Assembly: GCA_023301705.1 (NCBI GenBank)
Contig: JALZUE010000093.1
Coordinates: 1-44,041, forward strand
DNA length: 44,041 nt
Direction: 5' to 3'
Source of the DNA: Alteromonadaceae bacterium
GTDB taxonomy: Bacteria > Pseudomonadota > Gammaproteobacteria > Enterobacterales > Alteromonadaceae
Below are positions 16,783 through 26,914 of the stretch, one piece after another; positions within the stretch are counted from its first letter, which is position 1; each line of letters starts with the position of its first letter. The position numbers were made by a program, and so were the translations under genes. Below the pieces are notes generated by a model. The model searched no databases. It worked only from the letters and a program-made list of their open reading frames with translations, and was not told the DNA's origin.

Positions 16783-18492
16783 ATGGTTATTAAAAGTATT
16801 TCTAAAAAGCTATTAACACGCGTTTTATCGTTTTATTTTATATTAACGCTCATTGTAACTGGCATACAAATTATTGCCGAGTATACAAATACTAAATCAC
16901 ATATAAATGAAGAGCTACTTACCTTAGAGAAAACATTTAGCGGTAGTTTAACTAGAGCTGTATGGGAATTAAATACACAACAAATTATCGATATTGCTGA
17001 AGGTTTAATTTCAACGCCTAATATCAAAGGCATATCAATAAAAGATGACAACAAAGAAATTATTGTTCAACTTGGTCAATTGCCAGACGAACATATGCAA
17101 GAACAAAGCACAAAAAATAAAACACTAGAATCTCTATCTCAAGGTTTTTTTAGTCACACATTTCCATTAATTTTTGAATTTTCAGGACGTGAAAGTTTAG
17201 TTGGCAACGTGACTATATCATCAAACAATGAAGTTATTTTTAACCGTATAGAAGTAGGGTTATACTTTCTTATTGCAAATGCAATGGTAAAAACAGCGGT
17301 ATTAATGCTTTTATTTTCTTGGGCATTTTCTAACTTTTTAACAAAGCCATTAACTGAGCTGACAGAACAAATGCAAGGATTTAACATTAATGATCCAGAA
17401 GCATCAAAACTACATACTATTAACTACGAAAAAAATGAATTAACTATTTTAGAGAATGCATATAATCATTTAATAGATGAATTGTTATTTTATCAAAACA
17501 GATTAGTTAATGCGCAAAAAACAATTGTTGTAGCCAATGCAAAACTTGATGAACATAATATCCAACTTGAACAAGAGGTTGCTAAAAAAGCTTCTTCGTT
17601 AAGTAACTCTATGCTTAAAATGGAATTACAAAAACAAGAAGTACTATTACAACAAAAACAGTTAAAAGAAGAAAACTCTCGACGAAAAAAAACAGAAATT
17701 ATTTTGCTGGAAACCAATAAAAACTTAAAAAATTCAATTTTAGAACTCAATAGCATTCACAAGCACTTAATAAAATCAGAAAAAATGATGGGGATAGGCT
17801 ATTTATTATCAGAGCTAACTAGTAAAGTTGAAGCTCCTATGAGCGTAAATATTACTTCAGTGAGTTATTTAAGTGATTTAATTAATCAACTGAAAGATAA
17901 AATCAATAAAAATGAACTATCAAAAAAAGCATTACAAGAGTTTATTGAACAAAGTCAGCAAAGCGTAAAACTATTAACAACTAATTTAAATAAATCAGTA
18001 TTTATTATTAATGAGCATAATCAAATAGCCATTGATCAGATTGATAACAAACTGAAATCCATTAATATTTATAATTATGTTAATGATGTTGTCAATGTAT
18101 TACAGACTAAATTAGATGAGATGAAACATACAATCAAATTGAACTGTCCAGTAGATATTCAAATTAATACTTATGCAGGAAGTTTGTCACAATTAATTAT
18201 CACTTTAATAATTAATTCAATTAACTACAACTTTGAAAATATTGCTCATGGGCATATCAATATTACTATTTTATTAAAGAAAAATACCATTAGTATTCAT
18301 TACCATGACAATGGTGTGGGTCTTAGCCAAACTGAATTAAACGATATGTTTACACTTGAAAATTTCAAACAAAATTTAAACTACCATGTCATTCATAATA
18401 TTGTGACGAATAACTTAAATGGTAGTATTTCTGCTTATAGTGAGCTTAACGAAGGTTTAGGTTTTATTATAAAGTTCGACAACATCACATAA
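16783..18492 (+). CDS. Histidine-kinase-like membrane protein, probable pseudokinase
   Basis: The 569-residue protein has the architecture of a sensor kinase: membrane helix (about 12-32), periplasmic sensor (33-155), second helix (158-183), HAMP-like linker (185-240), long coiled coil (240-335) and a HisKA/HATPase-like part (331-566). Key residues are lost. Where related kinases read HE-x-x-x-P, this one reads SKVEAP, so the phosphoacceptor His is Ser347 and the next Glu is Lys348. The G1 box DNGVG (509-513) is intact and the N-box Asn is kept, but the GTGLGL lid is replaced by KQNLNY (529-534). It is therefore unlikely to autophosphorylate. It is divergent from phoB across a shared regulatory region. 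AAAGG lies 14 bases before the ATG. Confidence 0.85.
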   Translation: MVIKSISKKLLTRVLSFYFILTLIVTGIQIIAEYTNTKSHINEELLTLEKTFSGSLTRAVWELNTQQIIDIAEGLISTPNIKGISIKDDNKEIIVQLGQLPDEHMQEQSTKNKTLESLSQGFFSHTFPLIFEFSGRESLVGNVTISSNNEVIFNRIEVGLYFLIANAMVKTAVLMLLFSWAFSNFLTKPLTELTEQMQGFNINDPEASKLHTINYEKNELTILENAYNHLIDELLFYQNRLVNAQKTIVVANAKLDEHNIQLEQEVAKKASSLSNSMLKMELQKQEVLLQQKQLKEENSRRKKTEIILLETNKNLKNSILELNSIHKHLIKSEKMMGIGYLLSELTSKVEAPMSVNITSVSYLSDLINQLKDKINKNELSKKALQEFIEQSQQSVKLLTTNLNKSVFIINEHNQIAIDQIDNKLKSINIYNYVNDVVNVLQTKLDEMKHTIKLNCPVDIQINTYAGSLSQLIITLIINSINYNFENIAHGHINITILLKKNTISIHYHDNGVGLSQTELNDMFTLENFKQNLNYHVIHNIVTNNLNGSISAYSELNEGLGFIIKFDNIT

Positions 18493-18606
18493 TATTGTAG
18501 ATATAAAGTTATGATTAAAATGATAAATACATGACTTACTACTTTCGTTTACGTTATGATATCGCCCATTAATTTCCATTACTCACTCTATTATTAGGAA
18601 TTCAAC

Positions 18607-19527
18607 ATGTGGTTCAAAAACCTGTATGTTTTTGCTTTTACCAAGCCATTTGAATGGCAAGAACAAGACCTTGAAAAACAACTAAATGAGCACCTTTTTA
18701 CACCTTGTAGCTCTACAGAAATGTCACATGTTGGTTGGGTTAATGCTATTGGTAAGCATGGTAGTAGTACAATTCATTGCTCAAACAACAATATTTTATT
18801 GTGTGCAAGAAAAGAAGAAAAAATGTTACCTGCTTCGGTAATTAAAGATATGTTAGAAGCTAAGGTCAGCCAATTAGAGGCAGAGCATAGCCGAAGTGCA
18901 ACAAAGAAAGAAAAAGAACAATTCAAAGAAGATATTACCTTTGAGTTACTACCTCGTGCATTTTCTAGAATTACCGATACTCATGCTTATATCAATGCAC
19001 AAGAGAATATTATTGTCATCAATACAAGTAGTCGTTCAAAAGCAGAAGACTTTCTAGCACTATTAAGAAAATCTTTAGGCTCATTACCTGTTACTAGCCC
19101 ATCACCAGAAAAAGCACCTGACGAGTTGATGACTGAATGGCTAGTTGAGCATAACTTAGGTGAATCATTTCAGCTTGGAATGGAAGCAGAGTTACATGCA
19201 ATCGGTGATGATGGCGCAATTATTCGAGTAAAAAATCAAGATTTAACTAGCGATGAAATCAAAATACATTTAGATGCTGATAAATTTGTTGTAAAAGTAG
19301 CACTAGAGTGGGATGACGCTATGTCATTTGTTTTATGTGACGATATGGCAATTAAACGCATTAAATTCTTTGAAGTATTACAAGAGCAAAATGATGATAT
19401 TGACAAAGATGATGTTGTAGCCAAAATTGATGCAGACTTTTCACTAATGGCAGGTGAATTAAATCGATTAATTAACAACTTATTCGGTGAGTTTTCATTA
19501 AATGCTAAGCAATATTTAGACAGTTAA
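18607..19527 (+). CDS. rdgC: Recombination-associated protein RdgC
   Basis: RdgC is a ring-shaped, nucleoid-associated DNA-binding protein that restrains RecA-promoted strand exchange. The product is 306 residues, the usual length, and starts with the family signature MWFKNLYVFAFTKPF. Most of the family is recognised by overall sequence, not by catalytic motifs. AGGA sits 8 bases before the ATG. It is a single gene, ending at a shared hairpin with the convergent HDOD gene. Confidence 0.95.
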   Translation: MWFKNLYVFAFTKPFEWQEQDLEKQLNEHLFTPCSSTEMSHVGWVNAIGKHGSSTIHCSNNNILLCARKEEKMLPASVIKDMLEAKVSQLEAEHSRSATKKEKEQFKEDITFELLPRAFSRITDTHAYINAQENIIVINTSSRSKAEDFLALLRKSLGSLPVTSPSPEKAPDELMTEWLVEHNLGESFQLGMEAELHAIGDDGAIIRVKNQDLTSDEIKIHLDADKFVVKVALEWDDAMSFVLCDDMAIKRIKFFEVLQEQNDDIDKDDVVAKIDADFSLMAGELNRLINNLFGEFSLNAKQYLDS

Positions 19528-19555
19528 TTAATACTTTTTTAAAGCTACACCAATT

Positions 19556-19589
19556 AAAAAGCCAGTACGAGTTATCATACTGGCTTTTT
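19556..19589 (+). terminator. Terminator between rdgC and the HDOD gene (bidirectional)
   Basis: A stem of 12 bp (19556-19567 with 19578-19589), whose inner seven pairs are GCCAGTA/TACTGGC, with a 10-base loop and A/T runs on both sides. It lies between two convergent genes and can serve both. Confidence 0.85.
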
Positions 19590-19615
19590 CCATCAAGTTA
19601 ACACACAAATAAACG

Positions 19616-20458
19616 TTAACTGAATGTTTCTTTAATTTCTTGTACTAGCACATTAAAATCTTCGTCTTTTAAAAACGCATCATTAGGTAAAATACCTTTT
19701 TTAACATAGCTATTTAATAAGACTTTTTGCGTAGATTCACTTTTGAATGTTCCTGTTGCAATTGCACCAGCTCTAATAAAGTCAATATAGTGCACTTCAC
19801 TTGGCAGCTTAGATAAGTCACTCCAGTTTTCAACAACATAGCTGAAATCTTCAGAAAAACCCCATGCATCTATTACTGCTTTACCGACAGAGTTAGATAG
19901 CTTAGCAATTGCCTGCTGCAAAAATGTAGGGTTGGCAAAAACTTCAGGATGATTTTCGGCTTCAGTTAATATCGGTAAAGTACCAATATTATGTATTAAC
20001 GCAGCTAGTGTTAGTGTATCTAATCGTAGAGACGTATGTTTATTATCTTTTAGATAATAAGTCATTAAAGCGATGGCAACAGCCGAAATTTTTACTGTAT
20101 TATCCCATGCTTTAGACATGTATTTTTTCACTGATTCATTTTCAGAGATAAAGACTTGCTCAAGCACCATAGCCGTAGAAATAGATTTAATTTGTTGCAA
20201 ACCAATACGTGTTACCGCTTGGTTTACTGTTTCTACTTTTATGCTGCGTCCTAAAGCTGCACTATTGGCAACTTTTAACATACCTACCGATAATGCAGGA
20301 TCACGAGCAATAATATCGCTCATTTTATTTAGGTTTGCTTCAGGATCATCTGCAGCATCTCTTATTTGTAACGCTATTTTGGGTAATGTTGGAAGTACTA
20401 ATGCATTTTGGTTAATTTTTTCAATAAGAATAGTATACAAAGCATTTTCAGTAGCCAT
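19616..20458 (-). CDS. HDOD domain protein
   Basis: This 280-residue cytoplasmic protein is made almost wholly of an HDOD domain (about 15-215), an HD-related fold without the metal-binding HD residues. Recognisable segments are LPTLPKIALQIRDAADDPEA and the ARDPALSVGMLKVANSA stretch. HDOD proteins take part in signalling, often with c-di-GMP or two-component systems, but this one has no output domain. AGAGGG lies 6-7 bases before the ATG. It follows thyA on the same strand after about 117 bases and is probably a separate unit. Confidence 0.88.
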   Translation of the reverse strand: MATENALYTILIEKINQNALVLPTLPKIALQIRDAADDPEANLNKMSDIIARDPALSVGMLKVANSAALGRSIKVETVNQAVTRIGLQQIKSISTAMVLEQVFISENESVKKYMSKAWDNTVKISAVAIALMTYYLKDNKHTSLRLDTLTLAALIHNIGTLPILTEAENHPEVFANPTFLQQAIAKLSNSVGKAVIDAWGFSEDFSYVVENWSDLSKLPSEVHYIDFIRAGAIATGTFKSESTQKVLLNSYVKKGILPNDAFLKDEDFNVLVQEIKETFS

Positions 20459-20575
20459 ATAAATCCCTCTGTAATTAGTTACTTTAAACGTAGCACATAT
20501 TTTATTATTATCATGTATTTACATTAAATTTTTCTATTTTTATAAAAATAAGTCTTCCATCGTAAAAAGTTAGAT

Positions 20576-21427
20576 TTAAACAGAGAACGGATACTGAATG
20601 GCGTCATGATGTTCATAGCCTTCTAATGAAAAATCATCCATAGTTACCCATGTTTCTAAGTCTTCTAATGACTGTATTTTGGGATTAATATGTAATTTAG
20701 GTGAAGGGTAAGGCTCTCGTTTCAATTGCACATTTTTCATTAAATCTAATTGATCTTCATAGATATGTGCATTCACTATTTTATGATAAGCCATGCCCGC
20801 TTTATGACCCGTTATTTGAGCAACTAACGCAAGTAACACATACACTTGAACTTGGTTGAAGTTTAAACCAAGTGGTACATCACAAGAGCGTTGATAACTT
20901 GTTAAATATAGCGTGTCGCCTAATAAAGAAAAGTTATGCGTATGCATACATGGGCGTAAACACCCCATATGGAATTCACCTGGGTTATAAAATGAAAGTA
21001 TTTCACCTCTATCATCTATGCCATTTTTTAAATTATCAACAAGCTTTCTAAATTGGTCAACATGACCACCATCAGGTTTAGACCAACTGCGCCCTTGTAC
21101 TCCATAAACGCGTCCCATATCATCATCACCATGGCGAAAATGATTATTTAACCAGTCGTCATTTTTATTGGCATTGGCATCCCATGTTTTAGTGCCTAAT
21201 GCACGAAAATCAGCTGCATTATCATAGCCGCGCAAATAGCCAATAATTTCAGCAATAGCTGATTTAAAAAAACTTTTACGTGTTGTTATTAACGGGAATT
21301 GATTTTCACCTACGTTATAATTCAATTCAGCATTAATGACGGTTAAGCAACGCTTTTTAGTTCGCTTATTTTCAACCCAAACACCTTCGTCAATAATACG
21401 TTGACACAAATCTAAATACTGTTTCAT
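20576..21427 (-). CDS. thyA: Thymidylate synthase
   Basis: ThyA converts dUMP to dTMP using methylene-THF, linking to folD. I start at ATG 21425-21427 ([11 protein letters not shown], 283 residues) because AAAAGG lies 7 bases upstream; the frame stays open 20 codons further but that part overlaps lgt. The catalytic cysteine is Cys160 in [11 protein letters not shown], where the better-known E. coli enzyme has PCH. The dUMP-binding segment [16 protein letters not shown] and the folate-side C-terminus ending YPFSV are present. This longer RPCM-type ThyA is common in marine gammaproteobacteria. lgt lies 22 bases upstream, as in many relatives. Confidence 0.96.
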   Translation of the reverse strand: MKQYLDLCQRIIDEGVWVENKRTKKRCLTVINAELNYNVGENQFPLITTRKSFFKSAIAEIIGYLRGYDNAADFRALGTKTWDANANKNDDWLNNHFRHGDDDMGRVYGVQGRSWSKPDGGHVDQFRKLVDNLKNGIDDRGEILSFYNPGEFHMGCLRPCMHTHNFSLLGDTLYLTSYQRSCDVPLGLNFNQVQVYVLLALVAQITGHKAGMAYHKIVNAHIYEDQLDLMKNVQLKREPYPSPKLHINPKIQSLEDLETWVTMDDFSLEGYEHHDAIQYPFSV

Positions 21428-21449
21428 AAATACACCTTTTACTAATTTT

Positions 21450-22259
21450 TTATTTAGCTGCGTTATTTGATTGAATTTTTGCACCAATCATAATTAAAGC
21501 AATACCGCCAATTACCATAGGTAAGCTTAAAATTTGCCCCATAGATATGTACGAAAAAATAAAACCTAAATGCGCATCAGGCTCACGGTAGAACTCTACA
21601 ATCATTCTAAAAATACCGTAACCAATCAAAAATGTGCCTGAGAGAACACCTAGCGCTCTTGGTTTTTTAGCTAAATAATACAGAATGCAAAATAAAAGAA
21701 AGCCTTCTAAGAAAAACTCGTATAACTGTGACGCATGTCTTGGTACTTGTAATGGATCTGTTGGAAATATAAATGCCCATGAAACATCTGTTTGACGCCC
21801 CCACAGTTCTGCATTAATAAAGTTACCAATGCGACCCATACCTAAACCAATAGGTACTAGTGGTGCAACAAAATCACCTACCTCTAAAATACGTTTATTT
21901 GTTTTTCGAGCAAATAGCATAATGGCAGTAATCACGCCCAACAAACCACCATGAAAAGACATACCACCTTCCCAAATTCGTAATAAATAAGAAGGATTGC
22001 TTAAAAACAAGTCAAATTGATAGAACAATACGTAACCAACACGGCCACCTAAAATAACACCTAAAAAAGAATAAAATAATAGGTCACTAACTTGTTCTTT
22101 AGTCCATAGTCCATTGCTTTTTTCAGCTGCTTTATTCGCTAAAAATAAAGCGGCGACAAAGCCAATTAAATACATTAAGCCGTACCATCTTAATGCGATT
22201 GGCCCAATACTAAAAATAATAGGATCTATATGTGGAAATGGTAAAAATTGTTCACTCAT
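21450..22259 (-). CDS. lgt: Prolipoprotein diacylglyceryl transferase Lgt
   Basis: Lgt attaches diacylglycerol from phosphatidylglycerol to the lipobox cysteine of prolipoproteins in the inner membrane. The 269-residue product has seven hydrophobic helices and the signatures HGGLLG and [16 protein letters not shown] 22257-22259 is chosen since AAAGG lies 8 bases upstream; a TTG directly before it is in frame but is unlikely. It is followed by thyA. Confidence 0.96.
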   Translation of the reverse strand: MSEQFLPFPHIDPIIFSIGPIALRWYGLMYLIGFVAALFLANKAAEKSNGLWTKEQVSDLLFYSFLGVILGGRVGYVLFYQFDLFLSNPSYLLRIWEGGMSFHGGLLGVITAIMLFARKTNKRILEVGDFVAPLVPIGLGMGRIGNFINAELWGRQTDVSWAFIFPTDPLQVPRHASQLYEFFLEGFLLFCILYYLAKKPRALGVLSGTFLIGYGIFRMIVEFYREPDAHLGFIFSYISMGQILSLPMVIGGIALIMIGAKIQSNNAAK

Positions 22260-22366
22260 CAAAGGTGCCTTTGAAGTTAAGGGTTAGAAAAATACAAGCT
22301 AAAGTATACATGACAAACTTTCTTCGAAGAATACATCAGCTGATATTACTTTGTTAAATATTGTGA

Positions 22367-23179
22367 TTAATTAACGATCATTTTAATTGCAACAATAATT
22401 AAAAATATTGAAAATGCTTTTTTTAATACTACTATCGGTAATTTACTTGCCATACTGACACCGAGTTTAGCAAAAAATAATGAAGCTAATACAATGCTAA
22501 ATAACGCAGGAAGATAAATATAACCAACACTAAACATAGGTAACTGCGTTTGCTGCAAGCCTGTATAAATAAATCCTAGCGAACCAAACGTAGCGATAGA
22601 AAGACCTGATACTGTAGCAATGCCCATGGCATATCGTATATTTACGCCAAAATAATTCAATACAGGCACAAGCACAGTTCCTCCGGCAATACCCAATAAA
22701 CTGGAAAATGTACCTATTAATGCTGATACCACACTGAAAAATGCCGTATTAGGCATTGTTCGTGTTGCGGAGAATTTAATAGACATCAACATATAACTAG
22801 CAAGAACAATAACCGCGCCAGCAAAAAAATGAGTTAACATTTCACTTGATAATTTTTCCGCAATAAAAGCGCCAAAAACACTTCCAACAGCTACATATAA
22901 AGCGACTTTACGTGCTAATGGCCAAGGGATATTAGAATTTTTATGGTGTGAAAAAGCAGCTGAAGTTGAAGTAAACGCAATACTTGCAAGTGAAGTCGCC
23001 AATGCCATAGGCATAATAAGTTCATTACTGATACCCGTTAATGGTAACAAATAAACTAAGGTTGGAACAATGACTAAGCCGCCACCAATACCCAATAACC
23101 CTGCAAGAAAGCCGGCAAAAGCTCCTAAGAGAAAACAACTAATAAAGAGGCTTAAAAAAACATCAACACTTAGTGGCAC
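22367..23179 (-). CDS. TauE/SafE family membrane permease
   Basis: This is a 270-residue integral membrane protein with about eight helices and two related halves, each carrying a glycine-rich start (AGLLGIGGGLVIVPTLVYL near 26-44; SSLLGIAGGTVLVPVLNYF in the second half). This is the TauE/SafE (sulfite exporter) family; the substrate is unknown. It starts with GTG, whose G is the last base of the ptsP stop codon (TAGTG), so translation is coupled to ptsP. Confidence 0.9.
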   Translation of the reverse strand: MPLSVDVFLSLFISCFLLGAFAGFLAGLLGIGGGLVIVPTLVYLLPLTGISNELIMPMALATSLASIAFTSTSAAFSHHKNSNIPWPLARKVALYVAVGSVFGAFIAEKLSSEMLTHFFAGAVIVLASYMLMSIKFSATRTMPNTAFFSVVSALIGTFSSLLGIAGGTVLVPVLNYFGVNIRYAMGIATVSGLSIATFGSLGFIYTGLQQTQLPMFSVGYIYLPALFSIVLASLFFAKLGVSMASKLPIVVLKKAFSIFLIIVAIKMIVN

Positions 23180-25440
23180 TATAAGCCGGCTCGAACAAAG
23201 CTACCTAAACCAAAGAGTTCCAGTTGTTCATTCAAATAACTTTTAACTTCTTGCGGCGACATTAACGATAATGCATGCTTAAGAACACTTTGTACTTTTG
23301 AAAATTCAACATGACGTATAACCCATTTAACTTTTGCTAAATGGTGTGGGTTCATACTTAGTTTATTGTAGCCCATTGCTAGTAACAATAAAGCGCCAGC
23401 AGGTTCACTTGCTAACTCACCACATAAACTTAATGATGTATTACTATTTTTTGATTGCTCAGCAATGCTATTAAGTGCTCTTAATACTGCTGGATGATAG
23501 GCATCATATAAATTGGCGACACGTGCATTGTTACGATCAACAGCTAATAAATATTGTGTTAAATCATTACTACCTACAGAGAAAAAATCAACGCGCTGTG
23601 CAAGTTCTGCCATTAAAAATATAGCACTAGGCACTTCTATCATAATGCCAACTTTAGGTTTAGTTAGCGTTTCACTAAGTTCTGCTTTCAATTCAAAATA
23701 TGCTTGGTCAATTAAGCGTAAAGCTTCATCAACTTCGCTAATACTTGCAATCATAGGTAACATAATTTCAACATTATTACTTACCTGATGCGCCCTAATC
23801 ATCGCCCTAACTTGTAATAAAAATATTTCGGGGTGATCAAGCGTTATACGAATACCGCGCCAACCTAAAAATGGGTTTTCTTCAACAATAGGAAAATAAG
23901 GTAATGACTTATCGCCACCAACATCTAGCGTACGCATTGTTACTGGCTTATCAGGAAATGCCTTTAATACCTCTTTATACCATACGGTTTGCTCTTGCTC
24001 AGACGGAAAGCAACTACGGTTCATAAAGGGTATTTCTGTACGATATAAACCAATACCTGAAGAGCTTGAATGTACTGAGTTATCGAAGCCCGATGTTAAA
24101 CCGGCATTAATTAATAATTCAATACTTTGGTTATCTAGGGTTACCGCAGGTAAGTCAGCAACTTTTCTTACCTTAGCCGTTAACGCTTTTTCTTCATCAA
24201 TTAAATGTAAATATTCTCGGGTAAGGTTTTCATTTGGTGTAACAAATATTTCACCACTGTAACCGTCAACAATTGCATCTTTATGATCAAGTAAATCAAG
24301 TGCAACCGCTTCAATGCCCATGACAGCAGGTAAACCTAATGCTCTAGCTAAAATAGCCGCATGAGAGTTATTAGAACCAGACACTGAAACTACCGCAATT
24401 AAGCCTTGATTTTGATATTCCGCCAGCATTGAAGCGGTAACATCTTCAGCCAATAAAATAAACTGTTCAGGTAACTGTTCTGTTTTACCCAACTCGGCTT
24501 GTAAGTGCATTAAAATACGATTACCAAGGTCACGAACATCAGTAGCTCGTTCTCTTAAATAAGGATCTTCTAAGGCTTCAAATTGTAAAACATAGCTATC
24601 AATAACAAGCTTCAAAGCACTTTCTGCATTCCAGCCTGATTGAATATTACTTTCAATTTCATCGATTAACTGTGGGCTTTCTAACATTTGTTTATACATT
24701 TCAAAAATATCTAAACTGTTATCAGAAATTAAATTACCTAGTTGAGACCCCATACGTTCAAAGTCAGACTTAGTTGACGATACCGCACTCGACAAACGCG
24801 TAATTTGTATGTTTTTAGAGTAAGCCTTTTTTAATGATAATTTTCGTAAATCAACACTAGGTTGTTTAACAATAATTTCACCAATAGCAACCCCTGATGA
24901 ACCAGGAATACCCGCGATAGGTTTTGACCATTGAGAATTAGAAGCTTGCTGTAAATCACTACGCGCTTCAACATCAGCAAATGACGTTGCGAGCTGCGCA
25001 GATAAAGTCACTAAAAAAGCTTCTTCATTTTCGTTAAAACTGCGCGCTTCTCTTTGTTGAATACTAATAATACCAATAACTTTACGCTGATGAATAATTG
25101 GCGTACCCAAAAAGGCTCTGAGTTCATCCTCTTCTACTTCAGGGCTATATTTAAAGTGAGGGTGTTGATGCGCATCAGGAATATTAAGCGGCTCTTCTCG
25201 CTGCCCTACTAAACCAACAAGCCCCTCAGAAAAACCAATTGCGGTATTTCCAAGAGAGTTTTTCGCTAAACCATCTGATGCTAACAGTAAGAAATGCTCT
25301 TTTGTATAGTCAGCCAAGTACACCGAACAACAGTCGGTTAACATTGCCTCTTTTACTTGAGTTACCATGCGGGTTAATGCATTGTTTAACTCAGGTTCTT
25401 GGCTAAACTCTAAAACAATTCTACGTAATGTGGTTAACAT
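23179..25440 (-). CDS. ptsP: Phosphoenolpyruvate-protein phosphotransferase PtsP (enzyme I-Ntr)
   Basis: PtsP starts the nitrogen PTS by passing phosphate from PEP to NPr. The 753-residue protein has an N-terminal GAF domain (about 1-160), an enzyme I N-terminal domain, the swivelling phosphohistidine domain with His360 in SGSNNSHAAILARALG, and the C-terminal PEP-binding barrel (MRTLDVGGDKSLPYF, VGSNDLTQY, LCGELASEP). Length and domain order match the family. It lies downstream of rppH, the usual order, and overlaps the start of the TauE gene by one base. Confidence 0.97.
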   Translation of the reverse strand: MLTTLRRIVLEFSQEPELNNALTRMVTQVKEAMLTDCCSVYLADYTKEHFLLLASDGLAKNSLGNTAIGFSEGLVGLVGQREEPLNIPDAHQHPHFKYSPEVEEDELRAFLGTPIIHQRKVIGIISIQQREARSFNENEEAFLVTLSAQLATSFADVEARSDLQQASNSQWSKPIAGIPGSSGVAIGEIIVKQPSVDLRKLSLKKAYSKNIQITRLSSAVSSTKSDFERMGSQLGNLISDNSLDIFEMYKQMLESPQLIDEIESNIQSGWNAESALKLVIDSYVLQFEALEDPYLRERATDVRDLGNRILMHLQAELGKTEQLPEQFILLAEDVTASMLAEYQNQGLIAVVSVSGSNNSHAAILARALGLPAVMGIEAVALDLLDHKDAIVDGYSGEIFVTPNENLTREYLHLIDEEKALTAKVRKVADLPAVTLDNQSIELLINAGLTSGFDNSVHSSSSGIGLYRTEIPFMNRSCFPSEQEQTVWYKEVLKAFPDKPVTMRTLDVGGDKSLPYFPIVEENPFLGWRGIRITLDHPEIFLLQVRAMIRAHQVSNNVEIMLPMIASISEVDEALRLIDQAYFELKAELSETLTKPKVGIMIEVPSAIFLMAELAQRVDFFSVGSNDLTQYLLAVDRNNARVANLYDAYHPAVLRALNSIAEQSKNSNTSLSLCGELASEPAGALLLLAMGYNKLSMNPHHLAKVKWVIRHVEFSKVQSVLKHALSLMSPQEVKSYLNEQLELFGLGSFVRAGL

Positions 25441-25548
25441 ATATCCTCAGTCAACTAAAATAACAATAAAGCGCTTGGCATATACTGTTACTTCTTTCCT
25501 TATTGATTCAACTTAACTTAATGTAAGTCATTAAAAACACAGTAATAA

Positions 25549-26055
25549 TTAATTTCTTCGTTTACGTTTATCATGACGATAAAAAGGTAATGCTGTAGAA
25601 GCAAACTCCTTCATCACTTTACGGTAAACATCACGCTTAAAAGATACAACTTGTCGCACAGGGTACCAATAACTTACCCAGCGCCAATCATCAAATTCAG
25701 GATGTTTGGAATGCAATAAATTTAATGCACTTTCTGGCCCTGTTAGTTTCAATAAAAACCATTTTTGCTTTTGGCCAATACATACTGGCGCGCTGTCGTG
25801 TCTTATTAACCGTTTGGGTAATTTGTATCTTAACCAGTGTCTAGTTTGTGCAACAATTTTGACATGCTCGGGTTTTAACCCAACTTCTTCGTGTAATTCA
25901 CGATACATGGTTTGTTCTGCACTTTCTCCAGGATCAACTCCACCTTGTGGAAATTGCCATGAATGCTGGCTATAACGTTTTGCCCAAAATACTTGTCCCC
26001 TGTCGTTCATTATTACTATGCCGACATTAGCTCTATAGCCATCAGCATCAATCAC
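25549..26055 (-). CDS. rppH: RNA pyrophosphohydrolase RppH (GTG start)
   Basis: RppH removes the 5' pyrophosphate from mRNA and so starts RNase E-dependent decay. The 168-residue protein has a complete Nudix box beginning [11 protein letters not shown] and ending RELHEEVGL, plus the N-terminal signature [13 protein letters not shown] and SWQFPQGG. The start is GTG at 26053-26055, as the matching ATG is lacking; GGAG lies 6 bases upstream. The basic tail HDKRKRRN is typical. ptsP follows after 108 bases. Confidence 0.95.
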   Translation of the reverse strand: MIDADGYRANVGIVIMNDRGQVFWAKRYSQHSWQFPQGGVDPGESAEQTMYRELHEEVGLKPEHVKIVAQTRHWLRYKLPKRLIRHDSAPVCIGQKQKWFLLKLTGPESALNLLHSKHPEFDDWRWVSYWYPVRQVVSFKRDVYRKVMKEFASTALPFYRHDKRKRRN

Positions 26056-26184
26056 AGGAACTCCAACATTTTAAAATTTATACCCTGATTCTTCCATAAT
26101 CTGCACTTTCGAGCAAATGAATACTGACATTTTTTCGAAACACATGTAAAAATACCCCTATAATTTTTAAACATCGATACATTC

Positions 26185-26862
26185 ATGACAGCAATTCCAC
26201 AATCGATTAATGAACTTATGCTACGCAGCCAAAATATTGCGGGCTTAACGTTAGGCGAAATAGCAAATAGTCAGAATATTCAAATACCTAAAGATTTAAA
26301 AAAAAATAAAGGATGGGCAGGTTTATTACTTGAAAATGTCTTAGGCGCTAGTGCAAGTACTAAAGCAGAGCCTGACTTTCCTCACCTAGGTGTAGAACTC
26401 AAATCGCTTCCTATTAACCGACAAGGTAAGCCACTTGAAAGTACTTTTGTCTGTGTAGCACCATTAGTGGGCTTAACCGGCACTACATGGCAAACAAGTT
26501 ATATTAAACATAAACTATCAAAGGTCTTATGGGTGCCTATTATTGCCGAACGAGAAATTCCAATTGCAGAACGCATTGTTGGTACACCTTTTTTATGGCA
26601 ACCCTCTATGCAAGAAGATCAATTACTTTCGCAAGACTGGCAAGAATTAACCGATATGATTGTGCTAGGAAATGTAGAAAACATTCAAGGTAGACATGGT
26701 CAGGTATTACAATTAAGACCAAAAGCAGCCAATAGCCAAGCAAAAACAAAAGCGTACGATAAACATGGCCGCCCTTTTATGACATTACCTAGAGGGTTTT
26801 ATTTAAAAGCTCATTTTACCCAGCAATTATTGAATCAATACTTAAATATTAATATATCTTAA
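26185..26862 (+). CDS. mutH: DNA mismatch repair endonuclease MutH
   Basis: MutH nicks the unmethylated GATC strand near mismatches found by MutS and MutL. The 225-residue product shows the catalytic D-x6-ExK set at Asp64, Glu71 and Lys73 ([11 protein letters not shown]), the SxxxG segment [11 protein letters not shown] and the C-terminal PRGFYLKA. MutH occurs with Dam methylation in a subset of gammaproteobacteria, which supports the taxonomic placement. It is divergent from rppH. No clear ribosome binding site precedes the ATG; TATAAT lies at 26159-26164. Confidence 0.96.
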   Translation: MTAIPQSINELMLRSQNIAGLTLGEIANSQNIQIPKDLKKNKGWAGLLLENVLGASASTKAEPDFPHLGVELKSLPINRQGKPLESTFVCVAPLVGLTGTTWQTSYIKHKLSKVLWVPIIAEREIPIAERIVGTPFLWQPSMQEDQLLSQDWQELTDMIVLGNVENIQGRHGQVLQLRPKAANSQAKTKAYDKHGRPFMTLPRGFYLKAHFTQQLLNQYLNINIS

Positions 26863-26914
26863 GCTGACCCAATAATGGCTGCATATATACAGTATTAACC
26901 TAAATGAACCCAAG

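Noticed and set aside
16833-17756. Three minus-strand frames inside the kinase-like gene
   Set aside because: They are shadows of the plus-strand frame, lack binding sites and have biased, low-complexity composition.
21428-21487. Twenty extra codons at the front of thyA overlapping lgt
   Set aside because: The strong AAAAGG 7 bases before ATG 21425-21427 and the known N-terminus [11 protein letters not shown] favour the shorter start.
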